Source: Rheinheimera maricola
GTDB taxonomy: Bacteria > Pseudomonadota > Gammaproteobacteria > Enterobacterales > Alteromonadaceae
Length of the DNA: 64,000 bases
Direction of reading: 5' to 3'
NCBI RefSeq assembly: GCF_016918075.2
Contig: NZ_JAERPS020000001.1
Location: forward strand, 248,001 to 312,000
How positions within the stretch are numbered: position 1 is the first letter of the stretch; the number at the start of each line of letters is the position of its first letter. Positions 47,794 to 57,804 of the stretch are shown one piece after another. The notes under the pieces were generated by a model. It was not told the origin of the DNA. It worked only from the letters and a program-made list of their open reading frames with translations, and searched no databases. A program made the translations under genes and the position numbers.

Positions 47794-49164
47794 ATGAAAA
47801 TAAAACGCTTTGTCGCAAAAGATATGCGCAGCGCCTTACAGGAAGTGAAGGAGTTTCTTGGCCCTGATGCGATTATTTTGTCCAATAAAAAGGTAGCTGA
47901 AGGTGTTGAAATTGTCGCCGCTATTGACCAGGAGCCTGCCGCAGCGCCAGCTGTGCCGCAAAAGCCACTGCCTGCAGCACAGCAGAGTTTAACGCAGCGC
48001 AGCGCAGCAGAGGACACTGAAGCACCTGCGGATTCATTAAAGGCGTTACTTGCCCGGCAAATGATCAAACAACAAAAAACCACGCAGGTTAGCCAACCTA
48101 CAGCTGAGCCTGCCGCGGTGCAGCGTAGCCCGCAGTTCGAGCGTCAAACTTCCGTCACAACACCTGGCGTAAGCAGCACGCAGCTAGGCGAAATAACGCG
48201 ACAACAAGAGCAACAGGCTAAATTACTGCAACAGCAGATGAACGCCATGCGTAATGAAATGCTTTCGATGCGACAGTTATTGCAACATCAGGTATCGGGT
48301 TTAATGTGGCAGGACCTAGCCCGGCGCGAACCTATGCGAGCGATGGTAATTGAGAATCTTCAGCAGCTGGGTTTGTCTGAACAGGTGGCCGATCAGCTTG
48401 CCTGCTTTATGCCAGAAGAGCTCAATGCCACTGATGCATGGGACGCTGGTTTGGAACTGCTGGCTGGCCAGCTTAGCACCACCAATGACGATATTTTATG
48501 CCGCGGCGGTCTGGTGGCACTGATTGGGCCAACCGGCGTTGGTAAAACCACAACAGTAGCTAAATTGGCGGCAGAATTTGCCCGTCGCCATGGAGCTGAC
48601 AAAGTGGCATTAATTACTACGGACAGCTATCGTATAGGAGCTTATGAGCAACTGGCGACATTCGGCCGTATAATTGGCTGCCCAGTGAAGCAGGCAAAAG
48701 ATAGCGAAGAGCTAGCGTTGTTAATCAATCAGTTACAACAACGTAAACTTATTTTGATCGACACCGCCGGCATGAGCCAGCGAGACCTTAAGCTGGCAGA
48801 AAAACTTGCAGGCTTGGTACACAATAGTCGTGTCAAAATAAAAAGTTATCTGGTATTGTCTGCCACATCACAGGCAAAGGTTATGCAAGAGAGTGTCACG
48901 CACTTTAAACGTATACCGCTGTCGGGTTGTATTTTCACCAAGCTGGATGAATGTTTAAGTTTGGGCGAAGTGATTAATGTTGCTATTCAAAACGCGTTGC
49001 CAGTCAGTTATCTTACCAATGGACAGCGGGTACCCGAAGATATAGCAGTTGCCGACGCAAAAAAGCTGGTGCAACAAGCCGACAAGTTACGTATCGCGCA
49101 AAGCAGTACCGGCCATCAGTGGTATAACGACGGGATGAACCGGGCGGAAGGAACCTATGCATAG
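47794..49164 (+). CDS. flhF: Polar flagellum placement GTPase FlhF
   Basis: SRP-type GTPase that sets the site of polar flagellum assembly. The 456-residue protein has the FlhF N-terminal B domain start (MKIKRFVAKDMRSALQEVKE), a Gln/Pro-rich middle, an N domain, and a G domain with GPTGVGKTTTVAKLA, TTDSYRIGAYEQL, DTAGMSQRD and FTKLDE. A TAGGAG ribosome site precedes the ATG. It overlaps flhG by eight bases. Confidence 0.96.
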   Translation: MKIKRFVAKDMRSALQEVKEFLGPDAIILSNKKVAEGVEIVAAIDQEPAAAPAVPQKPLPAAQQSLTQRSAAEDTEAPADSLKALLARQMIKQQKTTQVSQPTAEPAAVQRSPQFERQTSVTTPGVSSTQLGEITRQQEQQAKLLQQQMNAMRNEMLSMRQLLQHQVSGLMWQDLARREPMRAMVIENLQQLGLSEQVADQLACFMPEELNATDAWDAGLELLAGQLSTTNDDILCRGGLVALIGPTGVGKTTTVAKLAAEFARRHGADKVALITTDSYRIGAYEQLATFGRIIGCPVKQAKDSEELALLINQLQQRKLILIDTAGMSQRDLKLAEKLAGLVHNSRVKIKSYLVLSATSQAKVMQESVTHFKRIPLSGCIFTKLDECLSLGEVINVAIQNALPVSYLTNGQRVPEDIAVADAKKLVQQADKLRIAQSSTGHQWYNDGMNRAEGTYA

Positions 49165-50035
49165 TCATGACAATATTGATGATCAAGCCAGTGGCCTGAG
49201 AAAAATGAATAAGCAGATGGTAAAAGTTATTTCAGTTACTGGCGGCAAAGGCGGCGTAGGTAAAACTAACGTTACGCTTAACCTCGCTATGGCATTGGCT
49301 CAGCTAGGTAAACGAGTGCTGGTGTTGGATGCGGATTTAGGTTTGGCAAACTGTGACGTTATGCTGGGCCTGCGAGTAGAGAAAAACCTGTCCCATGTGC
49401 TGGCAGGTGAGGTTGAATTGGACGATGTGATTATTGACGGTCCGTTCGGAATCAAAATTATTCCTGCCACTTCCGGCTCGCAAAATATGACAGAGCTGGC
49501 TCCGGCAGAGCATGCAGGTCTTATTCGTGCCTTTAGCGAATTAAGAACACAGGTAGATGTGTTGTTGGTAGACACCGCTGCTGGCATTTCGGACATGGTA
49601 TTGAGTTTTTCGCGTGCATCTCAGGATGTGCTGGTGGTGGTGTGTGATGAACCATCGTCTATTACCGATGCCTATGCACTGATGAAAATTCTCAGCCGCG
49701 ACCATGGTGTAGAAAAGTTTAAAATTGTGGCCAATATGGTGCGCAGCTTAAAAGAAGGCCAGGAGCTGTTTGCCAAGCTAACCCGTGTAACGGACCGTTT
49801 TCTTGATGTTAGCCTGGAACTGGTCGCAACTATTCCTTACGACGAAAACGTGCGTAAAGCGGCACGTAAACAAAAAGCTTTTATTGAAGCCTTTCCCAGA
49901 ACGCCGGCCAGTATGGCGGTAAAATCTTTAGCCTTGAAAGCAGGGAAATGGCCTTTGCCTGCCAGTGCTTCTGGGCATTTGGAGTTTTTCCTCGAGCAAC
50001 TGGTGCAACCTCAGGTTGATCGGGGGCTAGTGTGA
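49157..50035 (+). CDS. flhG: Flagellar number regulator FlhG/FleN (MinD-like ATPase)
   Basis: Limits flagellar number by acting on FlrA and on FlhF. The 292-residue protein has the FlhF-activating motif DDQASGLRKM near the N-terminus, the deviant Walker A TGGKGGVGKTNV, VLVLDADLGLANCDVMLG and LLVDTAAGIS, and a C-terminal membrane-targeting helix region. The stop overlaps the fliA start. Confidence 0.96.
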   Translation: MHSHDNIDDQASGLRKMNKQMVKVISVTGGKGGVGKTNVTLNLAMALAQLGKRVLVLDADLGLANCDVMLGLRVEKNLSHVLAGEVELDDVIIDGPFGIKIIPATSGSQNMTELAPAEHAGLIRAFSELRTQVDVLLVDTAAGISDMVLSFSRASQDVLVVVCDEPSSITDAYALMKILSRDHGVEKFKIVANMVRSLKEGQELFAKLTRVTDRFLDVSLELVATIPYDENVRKAARKQKAFIEAFPRTPASMAVKSLALKAGKWPLPASASGHLEFFLEQLVQPQVDRGLV

Positions 50036-50751
50036 ACAGTAAAATTGCAGCTTATGGCGGTGTTGATCAGATACAACAACTGGTTGAACGTCATGCGCCG
50101 CTGGTTAAGCGCATTGCATATCATTTACTGGCGCGATTGCCTGCAAGTGTACTGGTAGATGATTTGATTCAATCGGGCATGATCGGCTTGATTGAGGCTG
50201 CAAAAAACTTTGATGGCAGCAAAGGTGCGAGTTTTGAAACCTTCGCTGGCATCCGAATTCGTGGCGCTATGTTGGATGAAATGCGGCGCGGAGACTGGAC
50301 GCCACGGTCGGTGCACCGCAATGCCCGCCTGATTGCAGAAACCATTGCCGAGCTTGAAGGTTTGCATGGCCGAGATATAAAAGACAGTGAAGTTGCTGAA
50401 AAACTTGATATATCTCTGGATGAATACCATCATATGCTCAGTGACATCAGTAGCGGCAGAATAATTGGTATAGAAGATCTTGGTATTTCCGAGGATGTGC
50501 TGGTAACGTCGGGCGACTCAGAAGGTGATCATCTGTATGAATCTCAGGCAAACGAGAGCTTCCATCAGGATTTAGTTAAGACAATCAGTAGTTTGCCAGA
50601 GAGAGAAGCATTAGTTCTTTCACTATATTATAATGACGAGCTAAACTTGAAGGAGATCGGGGCTGTACTCAATGTGAGTGAGTCCAGGGTCAGTCAAATC
50701 CATAGTCAGGCATTGGTCAGATTAAAAGCCAGAATGCAGGATTGGTTGTAA
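50032..50751 (+). CDS. fliA: Flagellar sigma factor FliA (sigma-28)
   Basis: Directs late-gene transcription, including the three flagellin promoters seen here. The 239-residue protein starts at GTG (50032) overlapping flhG; GGGGG lies just upstream. Regions 2 (HAPLVKRIAYHLLARLPASV, DDLIQSGMIGLIEAAKNFDG), 3 and 4 (PEREALVLSLYYNDELNLKE, LNVSESRVSQIHSQALVRLK) are present. Confidence 0.97.
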   Translation: MNSKIAAYGGVDQIQQLVERHAPLVKRIAYHLLARLPASVLVDDLIQSGMIGLIEAAKNFDGSKGASFETFAGIRIRGAMLDEMRRGDWTPRSVHRNARLIAETIAELEGLHGRDIKDSEVAEKLDISLDEYHHMLSDISSGRIIGIEDLGISEDVLVTSGDSEGDHLYESQANESFHQDLVKTISSLPEREALVLSLYYNDELNLKEIGAVLNVSESRVSQIHSQALVRLKARMQDWL

Positions 50752-50791
50752 CCTATTCTGAGATAAAAATAATATCTCGTCGGAGGGGATT

Positions 50792-51175
50792 TTGGACAAA
50801 AACATGAAGATTCTTGTGGTAGATGACTTTTCAACCATGAGACGCATAATTAAGAATTTGTTACGCGACCTTGGCTTTACTAATGTGTCAGAAGCTGACG
50901 ATGGCAGCACCGCATTGCCGATGCTGCAAAACGGTGATTTTGATTTTGTCGTAACCGACTGGAACATGCCGGGTATGCAGGGCATAGATTTACTGCGGGC
51001 TATCCGCGCTGATGCCAAATTAAAGCATATCCCAGTATTAATGGTGACTGCAGAAGCGAAGAAAGAGCAGATAATTGCTGCAGCCCAGGCTGGTGTTAAC
51101 GGCTATATTGTCAAACCTTTTACCGCTGCAACCCTGTCAGAAAAGTTAGCTAAAGTATTTGAACGTATCGGCTAG
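50792..51175 (+). CDS. cheY: Chemotaxis response regulator CheY
   Basis: Phosphorylated CheY binds FliM and switches rotation. The start is TTG at 50792: CGGAGGGG is five bases away, while the first ATG (50804) is 17 bases from it, and related proteins carry the same DKNMKIL beginning. The 127-residue protein has the phospho-acceptor Asp56 (VVTDWNMPG), the acidic pair VDDF, and Lys in YIVKPFTA. Confidence 0.95.
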   Translation: MDKNMKILVVDDFSTMRRIIKNLLRDLGFTNVSEADDGSTALPMLQNGDFDFVVTDWNMPGMQGIDLLRAIRADAKLKHIPVLMVTAEAKKEQIIAAAQAGVNGYIVKPFTAATLSEKLAKVFERIG

Positions 51176-51199
51176 CCGAGCTGACAAAGGAGTGAAGCC

Positions 51200-51955
51200 A
51201 TGTCTGCCAACGCAGCACCTGTGATATCTCTGGAGCAGGCTCGGGAACTGGTACAGCTGCTCGAAATGGGCGAGAACGATGCTGTTAACGAGCTGGTACA
51301 ACAAATTGTTGTACCAGGCTCATCTGAGTTGTTTGCCGAAGTCGGTAAATTGACCAGACAACTGCACGACTCGTTAAAAAACTTTCAAATAGATCCTTCA
51401 TTGAATAATTTGCTAGCGGAAGATATTCCGGATGCAAAGAAACGTCTTTATCACGTTATTGACATGACTGAGCAAGCAGCAAATCGCACAATGGATGCAG
51501 TGGAATCTTGCTTGCCTATCGCTGACCAGTTAAGTCAGCAGCTCAATAAAATCCAACCGCAATGGCAAAAGTTAATGCAACGTCAATTGCAATTTGGAGA
51601 GTTTAAGGCGCTTTGCCATACGCTAGACAGTTTTTTTAGCCAAGCAACTGCTGACTCAGCGCAGCTTAATAGTTCGTTGACAGATGTGCTAATGGCGCAA
51701 GATTTTCAGGACTTAACCGGGCAGATATTGCGCCGGGTAATTGAACTTGTACGTGAAGTTGAAGAAAGTCTGATCGGTTTACTGACGGCTTTTGGTCAGA
51801 CGTCAAGCATGATGTTAACTGCAGAGGCAAAACCTTCGAAAAGTAAACCCAAAGCTCATGAAGCCGAGGGGCCTATTATCGACGCAGCAGAGCGGGATGA
51901 TGTCGTTAGCGGGCAGGATGATGTCGATGATTTGTTGTCCAGTTTAGGATTTTAA
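51200..51955 (+). CDS. cheZ: CheY phosphatase CheZ
   Basis: Dephosphorylates CheY. The 251-residue helical protein has a long hairpin with the catalytic region (VLMAQDFQDLTGQILRRVIE, including the essential Gln) and a C-terminal CheY-binding peptide (DDVDDLLSSLGF). An AAGGAG ribosome site precedes the ATG. Confidence 0.94.
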   Translation: MSANAAPVISLEQARELVQLLEMGENDAVNELVQQIVVPGSSELFAEVGKLTRQLHDSLKNFQIDPSLNNLLAEDIPDAKKRLYHVIDMTEQAANRTMDAVESCLPIADQLSQQLNKIQPQWQKLMQRQLQFGEFKALCHTLDSFFSQATADSAQLNSSLTDVLMAQDFQDLTGQILRRVIELVREVEESLIGLLTAFGQTSSMMLTAEAKPSKSKPKAHEAEGPIIDAAERDDVVSGQDDVDDLLSSLGF

Positions 51956-51970
51956 CAGAGGTGTCGTTGC

Positions 51971-54151
51971 ATGAGCTTTGATATGGATGAGGATATACTG
52001 CAGGACTTCCTGGTTGAAGCCGGTGAAATCCTCGAACTACTGCAGGAACAACTGGTCGAGCTGGAGAATAATCCTGACGACGCCAATTTACTAAATGCCA
52101 TCTTTCGTGGTTTTCATACAGTAAAAGGTGGTGCCGGCTTTTTGTCTCTGACCGAGCTGGTCGACGCCTGTCACGGCGCAGAAAATGTGTTTGATATTTT
52201 GCGTACGGGCAAACGCCGTGTTACTCCGGAACTAATGGATGTTATTTTACAGTCGCTTGATAGCATCAACGCGATGTTCGTCGAAGTTCAAAGCCGTCAA
52301 CCACTCACTCCTGCATCACCCGCCGTATTGGCCGCATTACACCATTATAGTGAGCCAGAGTCTGCGTCTAACCCAGCGCCTGTGCAGGCCAAGCCTGCTG
52401 CTCCTGTTGCACCGCCTGTTGTTACGCCAGCGGCGAACGCAACTGCTGCATCCGGTAATGTTGATGAGATGACAGAGGACGAGTTCGATCGGATGATGGA
52501 CGAGTTACACGGTAAGCAAGGCTCGCCTACTGCCGCTGCACCTGCGGCTGCTGTATCAAAGCCTACCGTTACTGCGGCAGCAGGAGACGACATTACCGAT
52601 GACGAGTTCGAAGCAATTTTGGATCAACTGCACGGCAAGGGCTCGTTTATTCCAGAGTCAGCGGCGTCATCAGGCGCTGCTATAACGCCTGAAAGTGTGA
52701 GTAAAACGCCTGCAAGTGCTGCTAAATCCAGCGATGAAATAGACGATGCCGAATTTGAAGCGCTGCTGGACCAATTACACGGTAAAGGTAAAGCACCAGA
52801 AGCTGTTGTACCGAGCCCTACAGCAGCGCCAGCTCCAGTTCCAGCGAAAGCTCCTGCAGCACCAGCACCTGCTCCAGTGGTAGCAGCACCTGCTGCTCCG
52901 GCAGCCGCGGCAGATAAAGCTGCAGCTGCACAGCAAGCGGCTCAGGCTGAAACCACGGTTCGGGTAGATACCAAACGGCTCGACCAAATTATGAATATGG
53001 TCGGTGAGCTCGTTCTGGTGCGTAATCGTTTAGTGAGTCTGTCCGGCACAGTGCAAAGTGAAGAAATGAGTAAAGCTATTTCTAATTTGGACGTGGTCAC
53101 TGCTGATATTCAGGGTGCAGTAATGAAAACCCGGATGCAGCCAATTAAGAAAGTATTTGGCCGTTTTCCACGTGTTGTTCGTGACTTGGCTCGCTCGCTG
53201 CAAAAAGATATCGAATTGGTGCTGGAGGGCGAAGAAACAGACTTGGATAAAAACCTGGTAGAAGCGCTGGCTGATCCTCTGGTGCACTTAGTGCGAAACT
53301 CGGTTGATCATGGCATAGAAATGCCGGAAGTGCGTTTGAAAGCGGGTAAGAAACGTGTAGGTACAGTGAAGCTAGCTGCTGCTCAGGCTGGAGATCATAT
53401 TTTGCTAACCATCCACGACGATGGTGCCGGTATGGACCCGGAAAAATTAAAAGGTATTGCTATCAAACGCGGCATTCTGGATACCGATGCTGCGGCAAGG
53501 ATGTCAGACACCGAAGCTTTTAATTTGATCTTTGCTCCTGGTTTTTCGACTAAAGAGCAAATTTCAGATATTTCCGGCCGTGGTGTAGGCATGGACGTGG
53601 TTAAAACCAAGATCACCCAGCTTAATGGTACTGTGCATATTCACTCTAAAATGGGTGAGGGCACCTTGTTGGAAATTAAGGTACCGCTAACGTTGGCGAT
53701 ACTGCCTACTTTAATGGTTATTGTTGGCAAGCAAACGTTTGCCTTGCCGTTGGCTGGTGTTAGCGAAATTTTCCATCTGGATTTGAACAAAACTAATGTC
53801 GTTGACGGGCAGTTAACTATTGTTGTGCGTAACAAAGCGATTCCGTTGTTTTTTCTTGAGCACTGGCTGGTTAAAGGTTCTGATAAAAAACGTCGGCGTG
53901 AGCAGGGCCATGTCGTCATTGTTCAAATTGGCACACAACAAGTCGGTTTTGTTGTTGACTCGCTGATTGGCCAAGAGGAAGTGGTAATTAAACCGTTGGA
54001 CGCCCTGTTGCAAGGTACTCCTGGTATGGCTGGCGCGACGATTACATCTGATGGTGGTATTGCGTTAATTCTTGATGTGCCTAATTTGCTTAAGCATTAT
54101 GCGAAAAAATCAAAAATTAAATTTGATCGCTTCAATAAAGTTAACGCTTAA
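51971..54151 (+). CDS. cheA: Chemotaxis histidine kinase CheA
   Basis: Central kinase of the chemotaxis array. Domains in the 726-residue protein: Hpt (1-105) with phospho-acceptor His49 in FRGFHTVKGGAGF; a long Ala/Pro-rich linker (about 120-320) carrying three copies of an acidic motif ending LHGK, in place of an obvious P2 domain; dimerisation domain (VRVDTKRLDQIMNMVGELVL); ATPase domain (LVHLVRNSVDHGIEMPEVR, ISGRGVGMDVVKTK); and a CheW-like regulatory domain (about 570-715). The linker repeats may be the ParC/ParP localisation region known from Vibrio CheA. Confidence 0.95.
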   Translation: MSFDMDEDILQDFLVEAGEILELLQEQLVELENNPDDANLLNAIFRGFHTVKGGAGFLSLTELVDACHGAENVFDILRTGKRRVTPELMDVILQSLDSINAMFVEVQSRQPLTPASPAVLAALHHYSEPESASNPAPVQAKPAAPVAPPVVTPAANATAASGNVDEMTEDEFDRMMDELHGKQGSPTAAAPAAAVSKPTVTAAAGDDITDDEFEAILDQLHGKGSFIPESAASSGAAITPESVSKTPASAAKSSDEIDDAEFEALLDQLHGKGKAPEAVVPSPTAAPAPVPAKAPAAPAPAPVVAAPAAPAAAADKAAAAQQAAQAETTVRVDTKRLDQIMNMVGELVLVRNRLVSLSGTVQSEEMSKAISNLDVVTADIQGAVMKTRMQPIKKVFGRFPRVVRDLARSLQKDIELVLEGEETDLDKNLVEALADPLVHLVRNSVDHGIEMPEVRLKAGKKRVGTVKLAAAQAGDHILLTIHDDGAGMDPEKLKGIAIKRGILDTDAAARMSDTEAFNLIFAPGFSTKEQISDISGRGVGMDVVKTKITQLNGTVHIHSKMGEGTLLEIKVPLTLAILPTLMVIVGKQTFALPLAGVSEIFHLDLNKTNVVDGQLTIVVRNKAIPLFFLEHWLVKGSDKKRRREQGHVVIVQIGTQQVGFVVDSLIGQEEVVIKPLDALLQGTPGMAGATITSDGGIALILDVPNLLKHYAKKSKIKFDRFNKVNA

Positions 54152-54163
54152 AGAGAGAAACCT

Positions 54164-55303
54164 ATGGCGATTAGGGTGTTAGTAGTTGATGACTCGAGCT
54201 TTTTCCGTCGCCGTTTAACTGAGATCCTGGCAAAAGACGGCGACATTGACGTTATCGACACGGCTGTTAACGGCAGAGAGGCGGTTGATAAAGCGCTTGC
54301 TCTGAAACCCGATGTGATCACCATGGACGTTGAAATGCCGGTATTGGACGGCATTTCAGCAGTGCGCGAGATCATGCAACAGCAGCGTATTCCGATCCTT
54401 ATGTTCTCATCGCTAACCCATGAAGGAGCCAAAGCCACGTTTGATGCGCTAGATGCTGGTGCAGTCGATTTTTTGCCAAAGAAATTTGAAGATATTGCCC
54501 GCGATAAGAATGAAGCCGGACAATTGCTACGTGACAGAGTCAAAGCCGTAGCACGTAAACGACAGCTTGGTAGAACGACATTTAGTGGTAGCTTATCGGC
54601 CAGGGTTGAGGCTCGGCCTAATTTGTCAGATAAGCCTGCACTCACCCGCAGCACCTTCGAGCGGCCTAAATTAAATGAGCGCGTCAGCGCCGCTCCTATC
54701 GGGCGGCATCAATGCAGTGGTAAGAGCTACAAACTGGTGGCAATAGGTACGTCAACTGGTGGGCCTGTTGCATTGCAACGAATTATTACAGCATTACCTG
54801 CTAACTTTCCATTACCGATAATCTTAATACAGCATATGCCTGCTGCATTTACCGGTGCTTTTGCTTCGCGGCTTAACTCGTTGGCAAAAATTGAAGTACG
54901 TGAAGCTCAAGATAACGACGTATTGCGCCCCGGAGTTGCTTACTTAGCACCAGGCGGCAAGCAAATGTTGGTTGAGGGCAATGAAAGTCAGGCCCGCTTA
55001 CGTATCAAAGAAGATGACTCGCCAAGAATTACCTTTAAGCCTAGTGTTGATATTACTTTTGCTACTGCGGCGAAAGTTTACTCTGATAAGGTGTTAGCAA
55101 TAGTGCTCACCGGCATGGGCGCTGATGGTCGCGAAGGTGCCAGGTTGTTAAAACAGCAAGGCGCAAAAATTTGGGCGCAGGATGAAGCGAGTTGTGTGGT
55201 ATATGGCATGCCTCAGGCGATAGCGGCAGCGGGTTTAATGGACGAAGAAGTAGCCTTAAATGAAGTTGCAGGCAGATTAATAACGGAAGTCGGGCATGGA
55301 TAA
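54164..55303 (+). CDS. cheB: Receptor methylesterase/deamidase CheB
   Basis: Removes methyl groups from chemoreceptors when phosphorylated. The 379-residue protein has a receiver domain with Asp55 (ITMDVEMPVLDG) and a C-terminal methylesterase domain with the serine motif GTSTGGP, HMPAAFTGAFASRL, and GMGADGREGARLL. An unusual linker of about 50 residues joins them. The stop overlaps the motC-like start. Confidence 0.95.
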   Translation: MAIRVLVVDDSSFFRRRLTEILAKDGDIDVIDTAVNGREAVDKALALKPDVITMDVEMPVLDGISAVREIMQQQRIPILMFSSLTHEGAKATFDALDAGAVDFLPKKFEDIARDKNEAGQLLRDRVKAVARKRQLGRTTFSGSLSARVEARPNLSDKPALTRSTFERPKLNERVSAAPIGRHQCSGKSYKLVAIGTSTGGPVALQRIITALPANFPLPIILIQHMPAAFTGAFASRLNSLAKIEVREAQDNDVLRPGVAYLAPGGKQMLVEGNESQARLRIKEDDSPRITFKPSVDITFATAAKVYSDKVLAIVLTGMGADGREGARLLKQQGAKIWAQDEASCVVYGMPQAIAAAGLMDEEVALNEVAGRLITEVGHG

Positions 55304-56039
55304 ACTAGCCATCAGCGGATTTCTGCTGGCGCTACTCGCTGTCGCCAGCGGTTTCATGATCGAAGGCGGTAGTTTAGCAACACTTTTGCACTTTCCTGCA
55401 TTTTTAATCGTATTCGGTGGCACTGTGGGTGCCGTTATGCTGCAGACGCCGATGAGTCAGTTTAAACTTGGCTTGAAGCTGTTACCCTGGGTTGTGCGGC
55501 CGGCGCATTTTCCCTTAGCGAATACGGCACAGCGCATTGTGCAGTGGGGCACGGCAGCAAGAGGCAATGGTTTTTTGGCGCTGGAAGAAGATGCACTGGC
55601 AGAGCCGGATGCTTTTTTATATCGCGGACTCAATCTGCTCGTTGATGGCGTTGAGCCGACGGCTATCCAAGACACACTGGATGCCGAATTAACACTGGAG
55701 CGCGAGCGGTTACTGCGCGCAGTGCGTATTTTCGATGCCATGGGCGGGTACAGCCCAACTATTGGTATTGTTGGCGCGGTACTTGGCCTTATTCAGGCAA
55801 TGTCCAATATCTCTGAACCACAACTACTTGGGCAAGGTATTGCCACTGCCTTTGTCGCGACCATATACGGTGTTGGTTTTGCTAACCTGCTGTTTATTCC
55901 GGTAGGTAACAAGTTAAAGAGTCTGATACAAGAGCGTACTTTGTATCATGAACTCATTGTTGAGGGCCTGGTATCTATTGCTCACGGCGAGAACCCGCGC
56001 AATATAGAGCGTAAGCTGGCCGCTTACCATCCGGATTAA
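55296..56039 (+). CDS. motC: MotA-like stator subunit (MotC)
   Basis: Proton-channel stator subunit of the second MotAB-type pair found after cheB in Pseudomonas and relatives. The 247-residue protein has four membrane segments (about 1-22, 28-48, 145-170, 180-205), a cytoplasmic loop between the second and third, and the family motif FDAMGGYSPTIGIVGAVLGL. It overlaps cheB by eight bases and leads directly into motD. Confidence 0.92.
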   Translation: MDKLAISGFLLALLAVASGFMIEGGSLATLLHFPAFLIVFGGTVGAVMLQTPMSQFKLGLKLLPWVVRPAHFPLANTAQRIVQWGTAARGNGFLALEEDALAEPDAFLYRGLNLLVDGVEPTAIQDTLDAELTLERERLLRAVRIFDAMGGYSPTIGIVGAVLGLIQAMSNISEPQLLGQGIATAFVATIYGVGFANLLFIPVGNKLKSLIQERTLYHELIVEGLVSIAHGENPRNIERKLAAYHPD

Positions 56040-56042
56040 GCC

Positions 56043-57023
56043 ATGTACAGGCACAGGCAGAAGCATACCCAGGTAGAACCGGAACAACTTGATCGTTGGC
56101 TGGTGTCTTATGCTGATTATATGACGTTGATGTTTGCTCTATTTGTAGTGCTATACGCTATGTCTATTGTTAAAGAAGAAGAATACAGCGTGCTGGCAGA
56201 CAGTCTGACGAAAATGTTTGAAAAGCCGGAACAGCGTGGAACGTCTGTGCAACCTGAATCTTTGGTCGAGCTGGCACCACAAAGCGAGCAGATTTTAGAC
56301 GGTACTTCACTAGAGCAAGCCAGGGGGCCCACACTGTTAGCTGATGCAAGGCAATTGTCAGATATCAACGAGCGCAGATTGGGCAGTCCATTACAGGCGC
56401 TAGAGCAACAACTTACGCAGGCTATGGCAAGTTTATTGGAGCAAGGGCTTGCTAAAATTGAACAGGATGATAATTGGTTAACCATAGAGCTTAGCAGCGG
56501 GCTGTTATTTGCCAGTGGTAGTGCAACAGCGACGGGTTCAGCGCGTACCTTATTAAACGAAATTACCAAAGTGATCAATCCGGTTGACAATTTTGTTCGG
56601 GTACGCGGTTATACCGATGATCTGGCTATTAGTAATGAAGTGTTTTCGTCAAACTGGGAATTGTCAGTTGCCCGTGCAACCTCAGTATTGCGTATTCTGG
56701 AACAGTTTGGTACTGCGCCAGCCCGCATGGCTATTGAGGGTTTTGGCCAATATTATCCCAGTGTCAGTAATGATACCGCAGCGGGGCGAGCGTCAAATCG
56801 AAAAGTGGTAATAGCTATTTCTCGCTATGCGTACCAGGCACAGGCTAGCGCGGCTAGCGAACCTCAAAGCGCAGGGTCCGCACAACAGTTGCAACAGCAG
56901 CTAGAACAAATTACGCAAGAGGATGGTAGTATTCGTGTAATTGCCTTGCCAGAGGGCGGTATTCGGATCACAACCCGGCAGGACAAGCCCAACAGCCCTC
57001 CGGCAGAACAACAGGAACCCTGA
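56043..57023 (+). CDS. motD: MotB-like stator subunit (MotD)
   Basis: Peptidoglycan-anchored stator partner of MotC. The 326-residue protein has one N-terminal membrane helix with the proton-carrying Asp (SYADYMTLMFALFVVLYAMS) and a C-terminal OmpA-type murein-binding domain (about 160-275, LLFASGSATATGSA, VRVRGYTDDLAISNEV, ASNRKVVIAI). A Gln-rich tail of about 50 residues follows. Confidence 0.92.
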   Translation: MYRHRQKHTQVEPEQLDRWLVSYADYMTLMFALFVVLYAMSIVKEEEYSVLADSLTKMFEKPEQRGTSVQPESLVELAPQSEQILDGTSLEQARGPTLLADARQLSDINERRLGSPLQALEQQLTQAMASLLEQGLAKIEQDDNWLTIELSSGLLFASGSATATGSARTLLNEITKVINPVDNFVRVRGYTDDLAISNEVFSSNWELSVARATSVLRILEQFGTAPARMAIEGFGQYYPSVSNDTAAGRASNRKVVIAISRYAYQAQASAASEPQSAGSAQQLQQQLEQITQEDGSIRVIALPEGGIRITTRQDKPNSPPAEQQEP

Positions 57024-57024
57024 C

Positions 57025-57801
57025 GTGGTCATTTGGACAGTAGCAAATCAAAAAGGTGGTGTTGGTAAAACCACAACCACAGTAACTCTGGGAGGCTTGC
57101 TAGCTGAGCGAGGCTTCAGAGTATTACTTGTAGATACCGATCCGCATGCTTCGTTAACTTACTATTTCGGTATTGATGCTGAAGAGCTGGAAGTCAGTGT
57201 TTACGATATCTTTATTCGCGGTAAGGACATCACTCAAGAAGAAATACTGCAGTCAATGTGCCCAAGTGGTGTGGCTAATCTTGATATATTACCGTCTTCA
57301 ATGTCACTGGCTACACTAGATCGCTCACTTGGCAATAAAGGCGGCATGGGACTGATGCTAAAGAAAGCATTGGACAAAATTCGTCAGGAATATGATTACG
57401 TACTCATCGATTGCCCCCCGGTAATGGGAGTGCTGATGGTGAATGCTATTGCCGCTTGCAATCGCATTCTGATCCCGGTGCAAACAGAGTTTTTGGCGTT
57501 AAAAGGTCTTGAGCGCATGATTGCTACGATGGCATTGATGCGCACTTCCCAGCAGAAAGACTATGCTTTTACCATTATTGCGACTATGTATGACAAAAGA
57601 ACCAAGGCGTCACTGGAAGCCTATAAAGATCTGAAGGCGAAATATCAGGATAGCGTTTGGTCGGCGGTGGTGCCTATAGATACTAAGTTTCGTGATGCCA
57701 GTTTGGCGCAAACGCCGCCAAATGTTTTTTCGCCCTCCAGCCGTGGCGTTTTTGCCTATAATACCCTGTTAACTTATTTACTGCAGTTAGCGACGGAGTA
57801 A
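57025..57801 (+). CDS. parC: ParA-like ATPase for chemotaxis array placement (ParC)
   Basis: Polar localisation ATPase of the chemotaxis cluster, as in the Vibrio parC-parP-cheW order. I chose GTG at 57025 (258 residues, MVIWTVANQKGGVGKTTTTV): AGGA lies eight bases upstream, and an earlier frame extension would lie inside motD. Motifs: KGGVGKTTTT Walker A, VLLVDTDPHASLTYYFG, and VLIDCPPVMGVLMVNAI. It is followed after three bases by the CheW-like partner. Confidence 0.88.
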   Translation: MVIWTVANQKGGVGKTTTTVTLGGLLAERGFRVLLVDTDPHASLTYYFGIDAEELEVSVYDIFIRGKDITQEEILQSMCPSGVANLDILPSSMSLATLDRSLGNKGGMGLMLKKALDKIRQEYDYVLIDCPPVMGVLMVNAIAACNRILIPVQTEFLALKGLERMIATMALMRTSQQKDYAFTIIATMYDKRTKASLEAYKDLKAKYQDSVWSAVVPIDTKFRDASLAQTPPNVFSPSSRGVFAYNTLLTYLLQLATE

Positions 57802-57804
57802 GGC

